The notes beneath the pieces are model-generated. The model had not been told where the DNA came from. It worked only from the letters and a program-made list of their open reading frames with translations, and ran no database searches. Source: Saccharicrinis fermentans DSM 9555 = JCM 21142 (lineage in GTDB: Bacteria > Bacteroidota > Bacteroidia > Bacteroidales > Marinilabiliaceae). Taken from it: a DNA stretch of 64,000 nucleotides. Both the position numbers and the translations under genes were made by a program. The stretch lies in contig NZ_KI912107.1 of the NCBI RefSeq assembly GCF_000517085.1, positions 1,922,398 to 1,986,397 on the forward strand, given 5' to 3'. How positions within the stretch are numbered: position 1 is the first letter of the stretch; each line of letters starts with the position of its first letter. Of the stretch, positions 26,889 to 36,135 are shown in pieces.

Positions 26889-29846
26889 TTATTTCTTAAC
26901 TACTTTTAAAACCTCTGTTGTATAATTCCCTTTTAATTCAACAACATAAATTCCTTTCTCACAATCATTCATATCTATCCAATACTCGTTCAAGCCAGCA
27001 TCGACCTCCTTTTTTGCAATTAATCTACCACTCAAATCATGAATAGACAAAGAAGAATAGTTTAGATTGCTAACTTTAATATTTAATTGATTCGTAACAG
27101 GATTGGGATACACAAAAAACCCGTTACCAGAAGTTTTATCGTACACACCAGCATCGATATCTGCTGTTGTTTTAATTTTCAGCACAGGGTGCGAACTTTC
27201 ATTTTCTTTGGCATAAAAATCGATTCCATTGCCCGTATTATTTAAATCTCTAATACAAATCGTAACGATGCTATCTGTACCATTTTCAATGGCTACAAAA
27301 TCAGACACATCCCACGTTCCGCTATTCACCACGAATACTTCATCCATCACTTCTCCGAGGCTTGGTTGATTTGTCCATATGACACCTTCTTCGGTCCATG
27401 AATCGTCAGATACCTGAAGCGCAGCCCTCTTCTCAGAAGAACCACTTCTGCGGTAGAGTGTTAACTCAGCCGATGAAATAGCTCCCTTCACTTCTCCCAG
27501 ATCAAACTTCAAAAAGATATAGCGACCATCACCTGATCCATCTGATTTAGTAACCATACTAGTAGCCGAACCATAGTTTGTAGTCATTTCGCCACTATGC
27601 ACATATGTATCTGCAATAGGTTCTAAATCTAAAGAAACTCGCTCTTTTCCGTTAGACTCAACAGTAATATTTACTTCCTCAGAAGTAGTCATTGCACGGT
27701 CGTTATCTATAGCAACGGCAGTAATAGAATAAGTTCCTTTGGGAAGATATTTCCATGTAAAAGAATAGGGAGCCTCACTGACCTCCCCTAATAATATCGC
27801 CCCTGCATAGTATTGTACTTTTGTAATTGCTCCTTCGGCATCACTGGCCGCTGCACTTAAGGTAAGGCTTTCTCCTTCAACAAAAACATCTTGATGAGCA
27901 GGTGTTAAAACAGAAACAACAGGCGCCGTATTTGCCTGCACTAAGGAAAAGCTAAAATTATTGATCGTATACGAGTCATCTGCTCCTCCCACATAAATAC
28001 GAATGGCTTGTACACCCTGTGCTAAGACAATTTGATCAGAAATTGTTTGCGTTGCCCAACTTGTTAAGCCTCCAGTTGAAACCAGTGTTACCTCTTCTGT
28101 TAAATTTGATGCCTCAGTTTTAAAACATATGGTACCAGATGAATTCACTGCAGCATAACGAACATCCAAACTATAAATTCCCGGTTCAGAGACATCACAA
28201 GTGTAAGTCATCCACTCACCCTGGTCCATATCAGTAAGTGCATAACCACCCTCAGAACAGAGTCCAATATCTACACCCTCATCGGTACGATAATTTTCTC
28301 CGCTGTTAGAATCATCTGTATCATGATAAACACGAGATTCACCACCCTCCACAAAATAATCATAATTTTCAGCTTCAATTGTACCAGGCAAAACATTCAT
28401 CTCAAAAGCAGGAAGATCATTTTCAAAACCACTTATAGGATCACCTGCACACCATGGAGGTCTTCGAAAAGACAATCCCCCCCAACCTGGTGCATCTGTT
28501 CCTGTATTTTGTTCATAACCAAAATTAGTTGCCGCATAATCCCTTGACCTAACAGTCCATTTGGCCTCATCGGCCAACTCCTGACGAACTGTAAAGTGAG
28601 CCACAGGCATTTCCAACACAGGCCTGACAACAGGTTCAACTCCGCGGCTGTTTCGTTCTAAATCACTGCTCACCCAAGGGTTAATTTTAAGCGACTTCCA
28701 ACGCCCTGTTCTGGTGGTATATTGGTAAAAAGTTTCAGGTTCCCAAGGACTAAGCTGATCTTCATAACTTTGTATTTCAGACAGGTTATATTTCAATGTA
28801 AATTCTAGACCTTTCACAATACGATGATCTAAAAAACTATAAAGATCAGTTCCTTGATTCCAAGCCATTTCCATAATCTCAACCACTGTAGATAGGCCCA
28901 ATGAAGAGTGAACCTGGTCTCTACTACTTTCTTGACATTGTCCATTATCATAAATATAATGCTCAATCTGATCATCATACCCATAATCTTCAATGACGGT
29001 ATCTCGATAAGGTTTTATTAATGTGTATTCATTATAATATTCATTGGAATTAGAATTTGGTGTGGTTTGAACAATAGGTGGACCCGAAGGGTATGCTAAA
29101 TCATCAGAACGATGGGGTAAACCTTGAACCTGTCGCAAAGCCCTATCGTACATCACTTCATTATCTAAAAAGATACCCATAGCCATGACCGTCCGCCAGG
29201 CCAACAATCCTTGGTTACCATGCCTTCCTGGATCACCATTGTATACTCTCCAATAAAAAGTAACATTATCATTATCTATATCATCCTGTGGTACAGTTGT
29301 ACTTGAATATCCAGGATAAACTAACATATCTTTAAATGCCTGAATCTCGGCCTCATCCCAACCGTCATAAGTGCTTTTTATTATCTCAGCAGCATTAATC
29401 AATGGTGCTCCATATAATCCAGCACACAACGGTTCTGTACCCCCTCCATAAAAATTCACCAATGAACTCCAAGCATTAAGAATTTCAATGGCCTTTTCTG
29501 CATGACGTGCGTCTCCCGTAATATACCACATCAACGAATTTTGATAGGCAGCTATGGCATCCGATTCATACTCATAACGCTGATGACGAGGATTTTCACG
29601 CGAGAGACTATCATCTTCAGCATCTTTTCGTACCACATAATCATAGCTGGACTTCGCATTGTTTGCTAAATTAACATAAGAGCTATACCATGGATCCTTT
29701 TTTGCTTCCACCATGCTTTTCATACGGTCCAAATCCGACTTTTTATGCCAAATACCAGGATGTACAAACTGGGCCATTAAGCTTATTGGTACAAACCAAT
29801 AAAACAATAAAATAATGAATAGATTTTTTAACACTCGTTTTTTCAT
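26889..29846 (-). CDS. Multidomain type IX-secreted lyase: alginate-lyase-like + CBM6 + Ig-like + DNRLRE/CBM96-like
   Basis: Protein of 985 residues from the ATG at 29846; an in-frame TTG at 29867 is less likely since the signal KKRVLKNLFIILLFYWF follows the ATG. Domains read as follows. Residues about 30-430 are an all-helical alginate-lyase-like toroid (FYGGGTEPLCAGLYGAPL, GQCQESSRDQVHSSLG). About 480-620 are a CBM6-type sugar-binding domain (TIEAENYDYFVEGG...DMDQGEWMTYTCDV). About 625-710 are Ig-like. About 715-895 are DNRLRE/CBM96-like (ADTYVHSGEMTTNYGSATS). About 905-985 are a T9SS type A sorting domain (FFVYPNPVTNQLNIKV, ending EVLKVVKK). It is thus exported to or beyond the cell surface. 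It probably starts depolymerisation of a uronate glycan, with GH39 and the beta-helix protein downstream. Confidence 0.8.
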   Translation of the reverse strand: MKKRVLKNLFIILLFYWFVPISLMAQFVHPGIWHKKSDLDRMKSMVEAKKDPWYSSYVNLANNAKSSYDYVVRKDAEDDSLSRENPRHQRYEYESDAIAAYQNSLMWYITGDARHAEKAIEILNAWSSLVNFYGGGTEPLCAGLYGAPLINAAEIIKSTYDGWDEAEIQAFKDMLVYPGYSSTTVPQDDIDNDNVTFYWRVYNGDPGRHGNQGLLAWRTVMAMGIFLDNEVMYDRALRQVQGLPHRSDDLAYPSGPPIVQTTPNSNSNEYYNEYTLIKPYRDTVIEDYGYDDQIEHYIYDNGQCQESSRDQVHSSLGLSTVVEIMEMAWNQGTDLYSFLDHRIVKGLEFTLKYNLSEIQSYEDQLSPWEPETFYQYTTRTGRWKSLKINPWVSSDLERNSRGVEPVVRPVLEMPVAHFTVRQELADEAKWTVRSRDYAATNFGYEQNTGTDAPGWGGLSFRRPPWCAGDPISGFENDLPAFEMNVLPGTIEAENYDYFVEGGESRVYHDTDDSNSGENYRTDEGVDIGLCSEGGYALTDMDQGEWMTYTCDVSEPGIYSLDVRYAAVNSSGTICFKTEASNLTEEVTLVSTGGLTSWATQTISDQIVLAQGVQAIRIYVGGADDSYTINNFSFSLVQANTAPVVSVLTPAHQDVFVEGESLTLSAAASDAEGAITKVQYYAGAILLGEVSEAPYSFTWKYLPKGTYSITAVAIDNDRAMTTSEEVNITVESNGKERVSLDLEPIADTYVHSGEMTTNYGSATSMVTKSDGSGDGRYIFLKFDLGEVKGAISSAELTLYRRSGSSEKRAALQVSDDSWTEEGVIWTNQPSLGEVMDEVFVVNSGTWDVSDFVAIENGTDSIVTICIRDLNNTGNGIDFYAKENESSHPVLKIKTTADIDAGVYDKTSGNGFFVYPNPVTNQLNIKVSNLNYSSLSIHDLSGRLIAKKEVDAGLNEYWIDMNDCEKGIYVVELKGNYTTEVLKVVKK

Positions 29847-29872
29847 ATGTCTAAATTTATCTTTCAAAGACT

Positions 29873-29938
29873 ATATGAAACTCGCCAGAAATAATCACAC
29901 CCCTGTGTAAGAATCCATTCCCATGGCTCGTTTCATAT
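29873..29938 (-). repeat. Palindromic intergenic repeat, copy 1
   Basis: 66-bp element with perfect 9-bp ends ATATGAAAC / GTTTCATAT. The near-palindrome extends inwards (CGCCA against TGGC), and there is a small central dyad ACAC-CCCT-GTGT. Similar to 33582-33654 and to 53590-53653. It lies upstream of the minus-strand lyase gene. Confidence 0.6.
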
Positions 29939-30178
29939 GATTTAACAAAGCAATAATGACAAGAACAGGTATGAAAATGACTCATTTAAAACATAACCGT
30001 TCAGCTTACTAAAGTAATATAAGAGCCAATTGAAGAATATGGATATTATACCTAAATGTATGTCAAATGTTGCATGATACATATGCATTAAACCCACAAA
30101 ATGCGATCAAAATCGATTACAAAGTTCTAATGCAACACCTTTCATCAATCCCCAAATGAACTTGCATCATCTAGTTAG

Positions 30179-30244
30179 TTAGTCTTTGCAAGAAAACTCC
30201 AAATACTGCGTTATTCTCATTTTTGAAACAGTCATTTACAATCA
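30179..30244 (+). repeat. 66-bp inverted repeat, right copy
   Basis: Exact reverse complement of 11385-11450. It begins TTAGTCTTTGCAAGAAAAC and ends GTCATTTACAATCA; sequence outside the 66 bp diverges at once on the distal side. It lies 34 bp from the stop codon of the frameshifted GH117/43-like gene. With the left copy it encloses 18.7 kb of CAZyme genes. Confidence 0.85.
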
Positions 30245-30278
30245 TTTCAACCAAAAGATACTTTATAGTACTATTCCA

Positions 30279-31305
30279 TTAATTCATTTCATAACGAAGT
30301 AGATACGCAAAACCTTTCCCTTGCACCATTGAAATACCCCACCCAGGAACTTCATTGGCTACATTCCCATCTTCCAAATGTGGTCGGTACAAACCAGGAG
30401 CCATAGGAAAGTTGACTAAATTATCCTGAGCAGAAACAAAATGAAGACCATCTTTTGCAAAATAAATTGATTTACTCAGAGACGCCAGGGATGCTACTCC
30501 GCCATTTTGTTGCCAAATCAATACTTCATGTCCTTTTTCAATCAAAGGTTCGCTATGTTTCACAAAAGGGCCTTCGGGTTCATTAGCCATAGCTACACCC
30601 ATTTTAGTGAATCGAGCTCCTTTACTACCATAAACCTTTGAACGTCCCTTATAATACAAATATATCTTGTTACTTTTGACTAAAACAGCCGCATCATCAA
30701 TACGATAACTATCAAAATCAAGCGAATCAGACGAAATTTCTAAAATCGGATTGTTCTTTGCCCTTATAAAAGGGCCATCAGGACTATCAGCGATGGCCAG
30801 ACCTATAGCCGTATAATCATTGATACTATTATTTTCAAATATTTTTTCTGGACGACCGGGTGTAGGTTGAACGGCAGTATAATACATATAGTATCTTCCC
30901 TTATATGCAAGTATATTAGGTGTAAACACAGAATGGCTGTCAAACATTCCTTCCCCACCAACAGCCAAAGCTAAACCTTGCTCCTCCCAGCTATGTCCCT
31001 CATCTGTAGATGTTGCATACCAAATATCCCCCCCAATAACCTGATCTTTGAGGACTTACCATTCTAGTATACCAAATATAATAAGTATCACCAACTTTTA
31101 TAATATCGCTGGGATCTCGTCTATTATAAAGAGAATCTAAACCTATTCCGTCTACTTTAGAATAGGTAAATCTTACAGAATCCATACTAACTGCCTCTGA
31201 ATTATCATCTACTTTTCTTTTTGAACTACAGGCTGTTACAAATATCAAGAAAAATAAAGATATACCCATCCATACATTGCTTTTCCTAATCATCTTATAT
31301 ATCAT
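30279..31305 (-). pseudogene. GH117/GH43-like beta-propeller glycosidase, frameshifted in a G7 tract
   Basis: Two adjacent minus-strand frames make one protein of about 341 residues if a base is removed. The first (31305 down to 31000) has a lipoprotein signal (FLIFVTAC) and RRDPSDIIKVGDTYYIWYTR. The second (ending 30279) has DSHSVFTPNILAYKGRYYMYYTA, SYRIDDAAVLV and LYYKGRSKV, the blades of a five-bladed propeller of GH117/GH43 type. The break is a run of seven G on the coding strand (C7 at 31028-31034). With six G it reads GYWGDIWYATSTDEGHSW straight through. It could be a real null allele, a slippage-controlled gene or a base-calling error. GH117 enzymes act on alpha-linked galactose-type units of algal glycans; activity here is not known. 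Confidence 0.75.
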
Positions 31306-31307
31306 TT

Positions 31308-31976
31308 TTAATTAATCTTACTTTTTACCATTCCAATATGGAAGTCGGTGGAAGCAGCACTTTTTTTTCCTTGCGCGTACTCCCTGTAAGTAAATTGGTA
31401 GAAAAAAGGTCTTTCACTTACCGTTATTTTACAACTTTTGGCATAAGGAATTGGAAAAAATAACACTGCAGACCTTGATGATTGGTGCGCCAAAGGAAAA
31501 GGGAAAAGTCCCGTCCCATTCAAAAGCCCCATCATATTGCCTTCCAAAACAGGCTCTGGTGATCCATCTAAATAACACTTGATAATACTATGCGTTCCCG
31601 ATATATTGGCATTCCGATATGGCATCCAAGTACGAACAATTACGCCAGGCCCTTGATGATCCATCAACGCCCATTCTTTATGCCCATTATTTTCTTCGTA
31701 TTGAAGAAAATTACGATCGTTTTCATTCGAATTAAAATCCTTATTTATAAACCAACAGAATCTTCAGGACTTACAGAAGCACGGTTATAATTACTTTCCT
31801 GCTCTAAACGAAAATTTTCCTCTGGGAAACGTGCCACAGCCTCTCAGTCTGCCATTTCGGTTAAAAGCGACTCAATACTCACCTTCCCATGGCAAAGGAG
31901 AACATGAGCTTAAAGAAGCTAAAGTAATGCATCCTAAAACTACAAACAAAAACACATTTCTAAATAATTTATTCAT
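31308..31976 (-). pseudogene. Decayed GH172-like (DUF2961) gene, N-terminal part only
   Basis: A start with lipoprotein-like signal (MNKLFRNVFLFVVLGCI, ATG at 31974-31976) is followed by readable but broken frames. ESLLTEMAD, then an in-frame stop, then EAVARFPEENFRLEQESN, ASVSPEDSVG, then a second frameshift that looks like loss of one TTGG unit in a GTTGGTTGG repeat. After that comes a clean stretch with DFNSNENDRNFLQYEENNG, DHQGPGVIVRTWMPYRN and FPIPYAKSCKITVSERPFFY. These are landmarks of the DUF2961/GH172 N-terminal half. The frame then stops after unrelated residues at 31308, and the C-terminal half (about 200 residues) is missing. It ends 2 bp before the next gene start. Clearly dead as written. 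Confidence 0.7.
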
Positions 31977-32123
31977 CACCATTTTATAAAATATTGTATT
32001 ATCAAAAGCATAAATAAAACCTGCGTGCAAATCACTGGCTTGTGTCCATAAACGAAGAATTATAGGTATAGTCGCTTATGGCCCAATAAAGCCTGATTCT
32101 TCTTTTCTAGGAGCATCATATAA

Positions 32124-33560
32124 TCATTTGAGACTTTTCTTTTTCACTTCAAACACAAAATTTTCTGAAGGTCTATGACTATCTTTTATTAGTGTCAGCA
32201 TCTCTGCTGCCAATTCAGGATATTGCTCGGCTACATTATGCGTTTCAGCGGGGTCTTCTTCTAGGTTATACAATTCTACAGGTGTCCGCTCATAATCGTA
32301 GGCTACCTTATAGCGTACAGCTTTCCATTTACCCTTACGTACAGCCTGCCTTCCTCCTCTTTCATAAAAACCCCAATACAAGTGGCTATGCTTTTGTTGC
32401 TCTTGCCCCAGTAACTCCGGCAAAAACGATATGCCATCAATACTATCAGGAGCAGCTACATTCACAATCTCGGCCAGTGTTGGTAAAACATCCCAGAAAG
32501 CAGATATATGCTCCGATTCACGACCGGCTTTTATCTTGCCTGGCCATTTAACAATCATGGGAACCCGAACTCCACCTTCGTACAAATCTCGTTTGATACC
32601 TCTTAGTCCTCCTGTGCTGTTAAAATATTTAGGATCAGCTCCTCCTTCCACATGAGCTCCATTATCAGAAGTAAAAATGATGATAGTATTGTCGGCAAGA
32701 CCAAGTTCTTTAACTTTTTCAACGATTTCACCCACCTGATCATCCAATAAATTAATCATGGCCGCAAAGGCTGCATGACTATCTTTCTGCGAACCATAAG
32801 GCCCCATACGATACTTCTTACCATCATCAACTCCTTTATATTCTTTTTCAGGCAGGTATTTTCCTCTATGTTTTGCTAAATATTTCTCAGGAGCAAAGAG
32901 TTCTGCATGAGGAATAATAGAGGGGTAATACAGAAAAAAGGTAGTATCTTTATTTGCCTCCAAAAAACGCATCGCTTCATGATGAATTAGTTCTGGTGCA
33001 TATTGTCCCTGGGCAAAACCGGCATTTTGTTCTAGCACGACAGAATCGCTATTATGCCATAAATAATAAGGGTAATAATTATGCGCTAAAGCCTGACTTA
33101 GATAACCATAAAATTCGTCGAATCCTTGATTATTAGGATCTCCTTCGGAACCAGCGTACCCAAGTCCCCATTTACCGAACATACCGGTAACATAGCCTGC
33201 TTTCTTAAGCACTTCGGGCACCGTTACTTCCTCCTTTATCATAGGAAAATCGCCTTTCCCTTTTATACCTTTATTGCCCCTATTGTACAAATGTCCGCTA
33301 TGTTTTCCGGTCATCAATGAACCTCTTGATGGTGCACAAACAGTACTGCCGGCATAATGGTTTACAAAACGGATTCCTTCACTCGCCAAACGGTCAATAT
33401 GGGGGGTCGTGAATTTTTCTTGGCCATAGCAACTCAAATCGCCATAGCCCATATCATCTGCCAAAATATAGATGATATTGGGTTTTCTCTCTTCTTTTTT
33501 CTGAGTACAAGCGACCAATATGACACAGCCTATTAATATTAATATCCTATTCAATTTCAT
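32124..33560 (-). CDS. Sulfatase (S1 family), lipoprotein
   Basis: Formylglycine-dependent sulfatase of 478 residues that removes sulfate esters from sugars. Signal with lipobox (ILIGCVILVAC). Metal-binding LADDMGYGD is at about 33-41, and the formylglycine motif CAPSR has its modified Cys75. Further conserved parts are GKWGLGYAG, FFLYYPSIIPHAE and IIIFTSDNGAHVEGG, and the C-terminal subdomain (LYWGFYERGGRQAVRKGKW) is present, so it looks intact and full length. It needs an anaerobic sulfatase-maturating enzyme from elsewhere. It lies downstream of the GH2 gene across a palindromic repeat. Positional specificity (which hydroxyl) cannot be read by eye. Confidence 0.93.
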   Translation of the reverse strand: MKLNRILILIGCVILVACTQKKEERKPNIIYILADDMGYGDLSCYGQEKFTTPHIDRLASEGIRFVNHYAGSTVCAPSRGSLMTGKHSGHLYNRGNKGIKGKGDFPMIKEEVTVPEVLKKAGYVTGMFGKWGLGYAGSEGDPNNQGFDEFYGYLSQALAHNYYPYYLWHNSDSVVLEQNAGFAQGQYAPELIHHEAMRFLEANKDTTFFLYYPSIIPHAELFAPEKYLAKHRGKYLPEKEYKGVDDGKKYRMGPYGSQKDSHAAFAAMINLLDDQVGEIVEKVKELGLADNTIIIFTSDNGAHVEGGADPKYFNSTGGLRGIKRDLYEGGVRVPMIVKWPGKIKAGRESEHISAFWDVLPTLAEIVNVAAPDSIDGISFLPELLGQEQQKHSHLYWGFYERGGRQAVRKGKWKAVRYKVAYDYERTPVELYNLEEDPAETHNVAEQYPELAAEMLTLIKDSHRPSENFVFEVKKKSLK

Positions 33561-33581
33561 ATGTTTATAATTAAATTTTCA

Positions 33582-33654
33582 ATAATGGAACTCATCAGGA
33601 TTAATCATCCTCCTGTGTGACCAATTTTTCGCCCTGGCCATGCCGGTTTCATAT
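33582..33654 (-). repeat. Palindromic intergenic repeat, copy 2
   Basis: About 73 bp. It shares with copy 1 the stretches GGAACTCATCAGGA-TAATCA, CCTGTGTGA and GGTTTCATAT, and shares with copy 3 the CCATGCCGGTTTCATAT-like end. It fills the gap between the GH2 stop and the sulfatase start. Confidence 0.55.
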
Positions 33655-33655
33655 A

Positions 33656-36094
33656 TTATTCTGCTTTTATTTTACATTTTGAACTGCTTAACCATGGAGA
33701 ACTAAATATTACCTCTATATCACCCTGTTCACCGGTCGCCTGTATGTATGCGATCATTCTACCCATGTAAACACGTTGCATATTATCACGATAATCACCC
33801 ATATCCCGGTCGTTTCCTGCTTCAAGGCCGAGTAACTTTGCCGGACCTTTTATGATACATGAAATTTCATTATCAGAAATTATTACGGGTATTCCCTCAT
33901 TATCTACAACAGTAATTTCTATTTGAGCCAGCCCTTTATTTGCTGATATCACCTTCTTATCTTGATGACTAACAATCGAATGCGGCCTGTCAGAAGTCTC
34001 AATAAATGAATTACTTACCTCTTTACCCATGTTATCCATACCTATAACTTGAAGTTTACCTGGTTCAAATGGTATTTCCCACAGAAATACGCCTGTTTCA
34101 TTATCATAACTTTTCACATTTCCCACCTTTTTACCATTCAAAATAAGCTGAGCCTTATTCGAATTTGTAAAAGCCAATACTTTAACCAGCTCACCTTTTT
34201 CATAGTTCCATACCGGCCAGGCATTCCGAATTAAGTTCTTTATACTTGCTGTTGAACTACTTGTTCCCAAATAAGCCACCGGCTTATCGCTCCATAGGGC
34301 ACGTCGAAACTCACCACGCGGCTTCACAAAACCAGCATAATTTAAGAGTCCTCCATTTCCACCTCTGGCAGGCCATGGTCCAGATTCTCCCAGATAGTCG
34401 ATTCCAGTCCAAAGAAACTGCCCCGAAATAAAATCACGGTCTACCACAGCATTCCAGGCTGCCATCGTGTGACTATTTTCGCTTCCGTAGATAACACGAT
34501 CAGGATATAGTACGTGGTCAATATCATAGCGATTTTCGGTATAATTATACCCACAAATATCCAAAGTCCCAGGGTAATCTGTATGGTTGGACATAATAAC
34601 ACCCGCGAGAGCTGCAGTTACGGGACGGGAAGGATCGTGCGTTCTCACTTGGTTGGACAATCGTTTTGCGATATTACCCAAACGCTCTGCCTGCGGCGCT
34701 TCTGGCAAATAACCACCATACACCTTTTGTTGGATTCTTCCTGAATCTAAAACAGGATGAGAATAGGGATCATTTGGATAATCCACTTCATTACCAATAC
34801 TCCACATGATAACAGACGGATGGTTGCGATCGCGTCTAACCATATCCGCCACATCCCTACTGCTCCATTCCTCAAAAAAATCGTAAGTACCTTCGTATCC
34901 CGGCTTACCTTTATTCCAACCAACCAACCATTTTCGTTTTGAAAACTCCCACTCATCGAAGGCTTCGTCCTTCACCAGCAAGCCCAATTCTTCACATAAA
35001 TCATAAACATCAGGAGCTTGTGGATTATGGCTCATGCGTACAGCATTGCACCCCAACGATTTTAAGTTCTCTAGCCTTCTTTTCCATACCTCTTTGGGAA
35101 CAGCACTCCCCAAACAACCGGCATCATGATGAATACAAACACCCTTTATTTTCATCCCTCTTCCATTCAAATAAAACCCAGTATTGGCATCAAAACGAAT
35201 ACTACGAATACCCACTTTGGTCTGGCTCTCATCCACAATTTTTCCCTCAACTTCGATACGAGTGTATAATGAATATAAATATGGAGTATCCAAATCCCAA
35301 AGTGCAGGTTTATTCACCATCATTTCTACACTTTCCGATAGAATGGATTGTGCACTTACTTCGATAATTTTCGAGGCTGTTGCTATTTCATTCCCAAGGG
35401 TATCGACCAACACGCTAACTAATTTCAATTCCTGCAAGTCATTGGTTTCGTTTTTCACTTCCATGGTCACTTCCACGCTTGCTTTTTTTGCACTAACACG
35501 AGGAGTCGTATAATGCACTCCCCATTGGTTGAAATGTACTTTCCCGGAGGTAACTAAATACACATCGCGATAAATACCAGAACCAGTGTACCAACGAGAA
35601 TCGGCTTGACGACTGTGATCTACCTTAACAGCGACAACATTATGGCCTGAGCGGTTGATATATGGTGTGATATCATAGCAAAAAGAGATATACCCATTGG
35701 GACGCTTCCCAACAAGCTGGCCATTGATATACACTTCGCTTCGGTTGTACACACCCTCGAAATACAAATAGGCTTTTTGCTCTAAGGACAAATTAGAAAA
35801 ATCAAGCGTTCTACGGTACCAACCAATTCCTCCTGGCAAATAACCGGTACAACTTGACAAGGTTGGACTTAAAGTGGCTTCAATACTCCAATCATGGGGC
35901 AAATCAAGTTTTCTCCATTCTTTATGTTTATAAGCTAAATCCTGTGCACTTTCGGGATTATCCAACGTAAAATACCACCCATCGTTTAATAAATAACTCT
36001 TACCAAAGGATACTTGGGCTTGATTTACCAGTGATATAGAAAGCAAAGTTATAAATACAGATAAAACTCGAAGACTAAAATATCCTTTCATCAC
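33656..36094 (-). CDS. GH2-family beta-glycosidase (beta-galactosidase type)
   Basis: Protein of 812 residues with a signal peptide (VLSVFITLLSISLVNQAQ). It shows the GH2 order: sugar-binding jelly-roll (LNDGWYFTLDNPES, LPHDWSIEATL, GIGWYRRTLDF, YINGQLVGKRPNGY), Ig-like domain, TIM barrel, and beta-rich C-terminal domains. Acid/base Glu436 is in MWSIGNEVDYP and nucleophile Glu539 in VIYGSENSH; CIHHDAGCLGSAVP is the usual barrel start. Beta-galactosidase is the most frequent activity for this arrangement; beta-glucuronidase or alpha-L-arabinosidase forms exist. It probably removes side-chain or terminal residues in the periplasm. Its neighbour upstream is a sialate-O-acetylesterase-like gene, 41 bp away. 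Confidence 0.9.
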   Translation of the reverse strand: MMKGYFSLRVLSVFITLLSISLVNQAQVSFGKSYLLNDGWYFTLDNPESAQDLAYKHKEWRKLDLPHDWSIEATLSPTLSSCTGYLPGGIGWYRRTLDFSNLSLEQKAYLYFEGVYNRSEVYINGQLVGKRPNGYISFCYDITPYINRSGHNVVAVKVDHSRQADSRWYTGSGIYRDVYLVTSGKVHFNQWGVHYTTPRVSAKKASVEVTMEVKNETNDLQELKLVSVLVDTLGNEIATASKIIEVSAQSILSESVEMMVNKPALWDLDTPYLYSLYTRIEVEGKIVDESQTKVGIRSIRFDANTGFYLNGRGMKIKGVCIHHDAGCLGSAVPKEVWKRRLENLKSLGCNAVRMSHNPQAPDVYDLCEELGLLVKDEAFDEWEFSKRKWLVGWNKGKPGYEGTYDFFEEWSSRDVADMVRRDRNHPSVIMWSIGNEVDYPNDPYSHPVLDSGRIQQKVYGGYLPEAPQAERLGNIAKRLSNQVRTHDPSRPVTAALAGVIMSNHTDYPGTLDICGYNYTENRYDIDHVLYPDRVIYGSENSHTMAAWNAVVDRDFISGQFLWTGIDYLGESGPWPARGGNGGLLNYAGFVKPRGEFRRALWSDKPVAYLGTSSSTASIKNLIRNAWPVWNYEKGELVKVLAFTNSNKAQLILNGKKVGNVKSYDNETGVFLWEIPFEPGKLQVIGMDNMGKEVSNSFIETSDRPHSIVSHQDKKVISANKGLAQIEITVVDNEGIPVIISDNEISCIIKGPAKLLGLEAGNDRDMGDYRDNMQRVYMGRMIAYIQATGEQGDIEVIFSSPWLSSSKCKIKAE

Positions 36095-36135
36095 AATTAT
36101 GTTAATTATTAAGCGAAAAATCTCTTTGCTTGTTC

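Larger units (their letters stand above)
29847..30278. other. Gene-free gap of 430 bp
   Basis: The gap holds palindromic repeat copy 1 (29873-29938) just upstream of the lyase start and the right copy of the 66-bp inverted repeat (30179-30244). The promoter of the minus-strand lyase unit should also be here, but no convincing box was picked out. No open frame of note. Confidence 0.6.

Noticed and set aside
28477-28483. C7 run in the T9SS lyase gene, and the G7 run at 59054-59060 in the TonB receptor
   Set aside because: Both are in frame and the protein text continues correctly, so no frameshift is implied.
31977-32123. Possible further gene relic (short stretches such as YTYNSSFMDTSQ in one frame)
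   Set aside because: Too short and in more than one frame; no family recognised.
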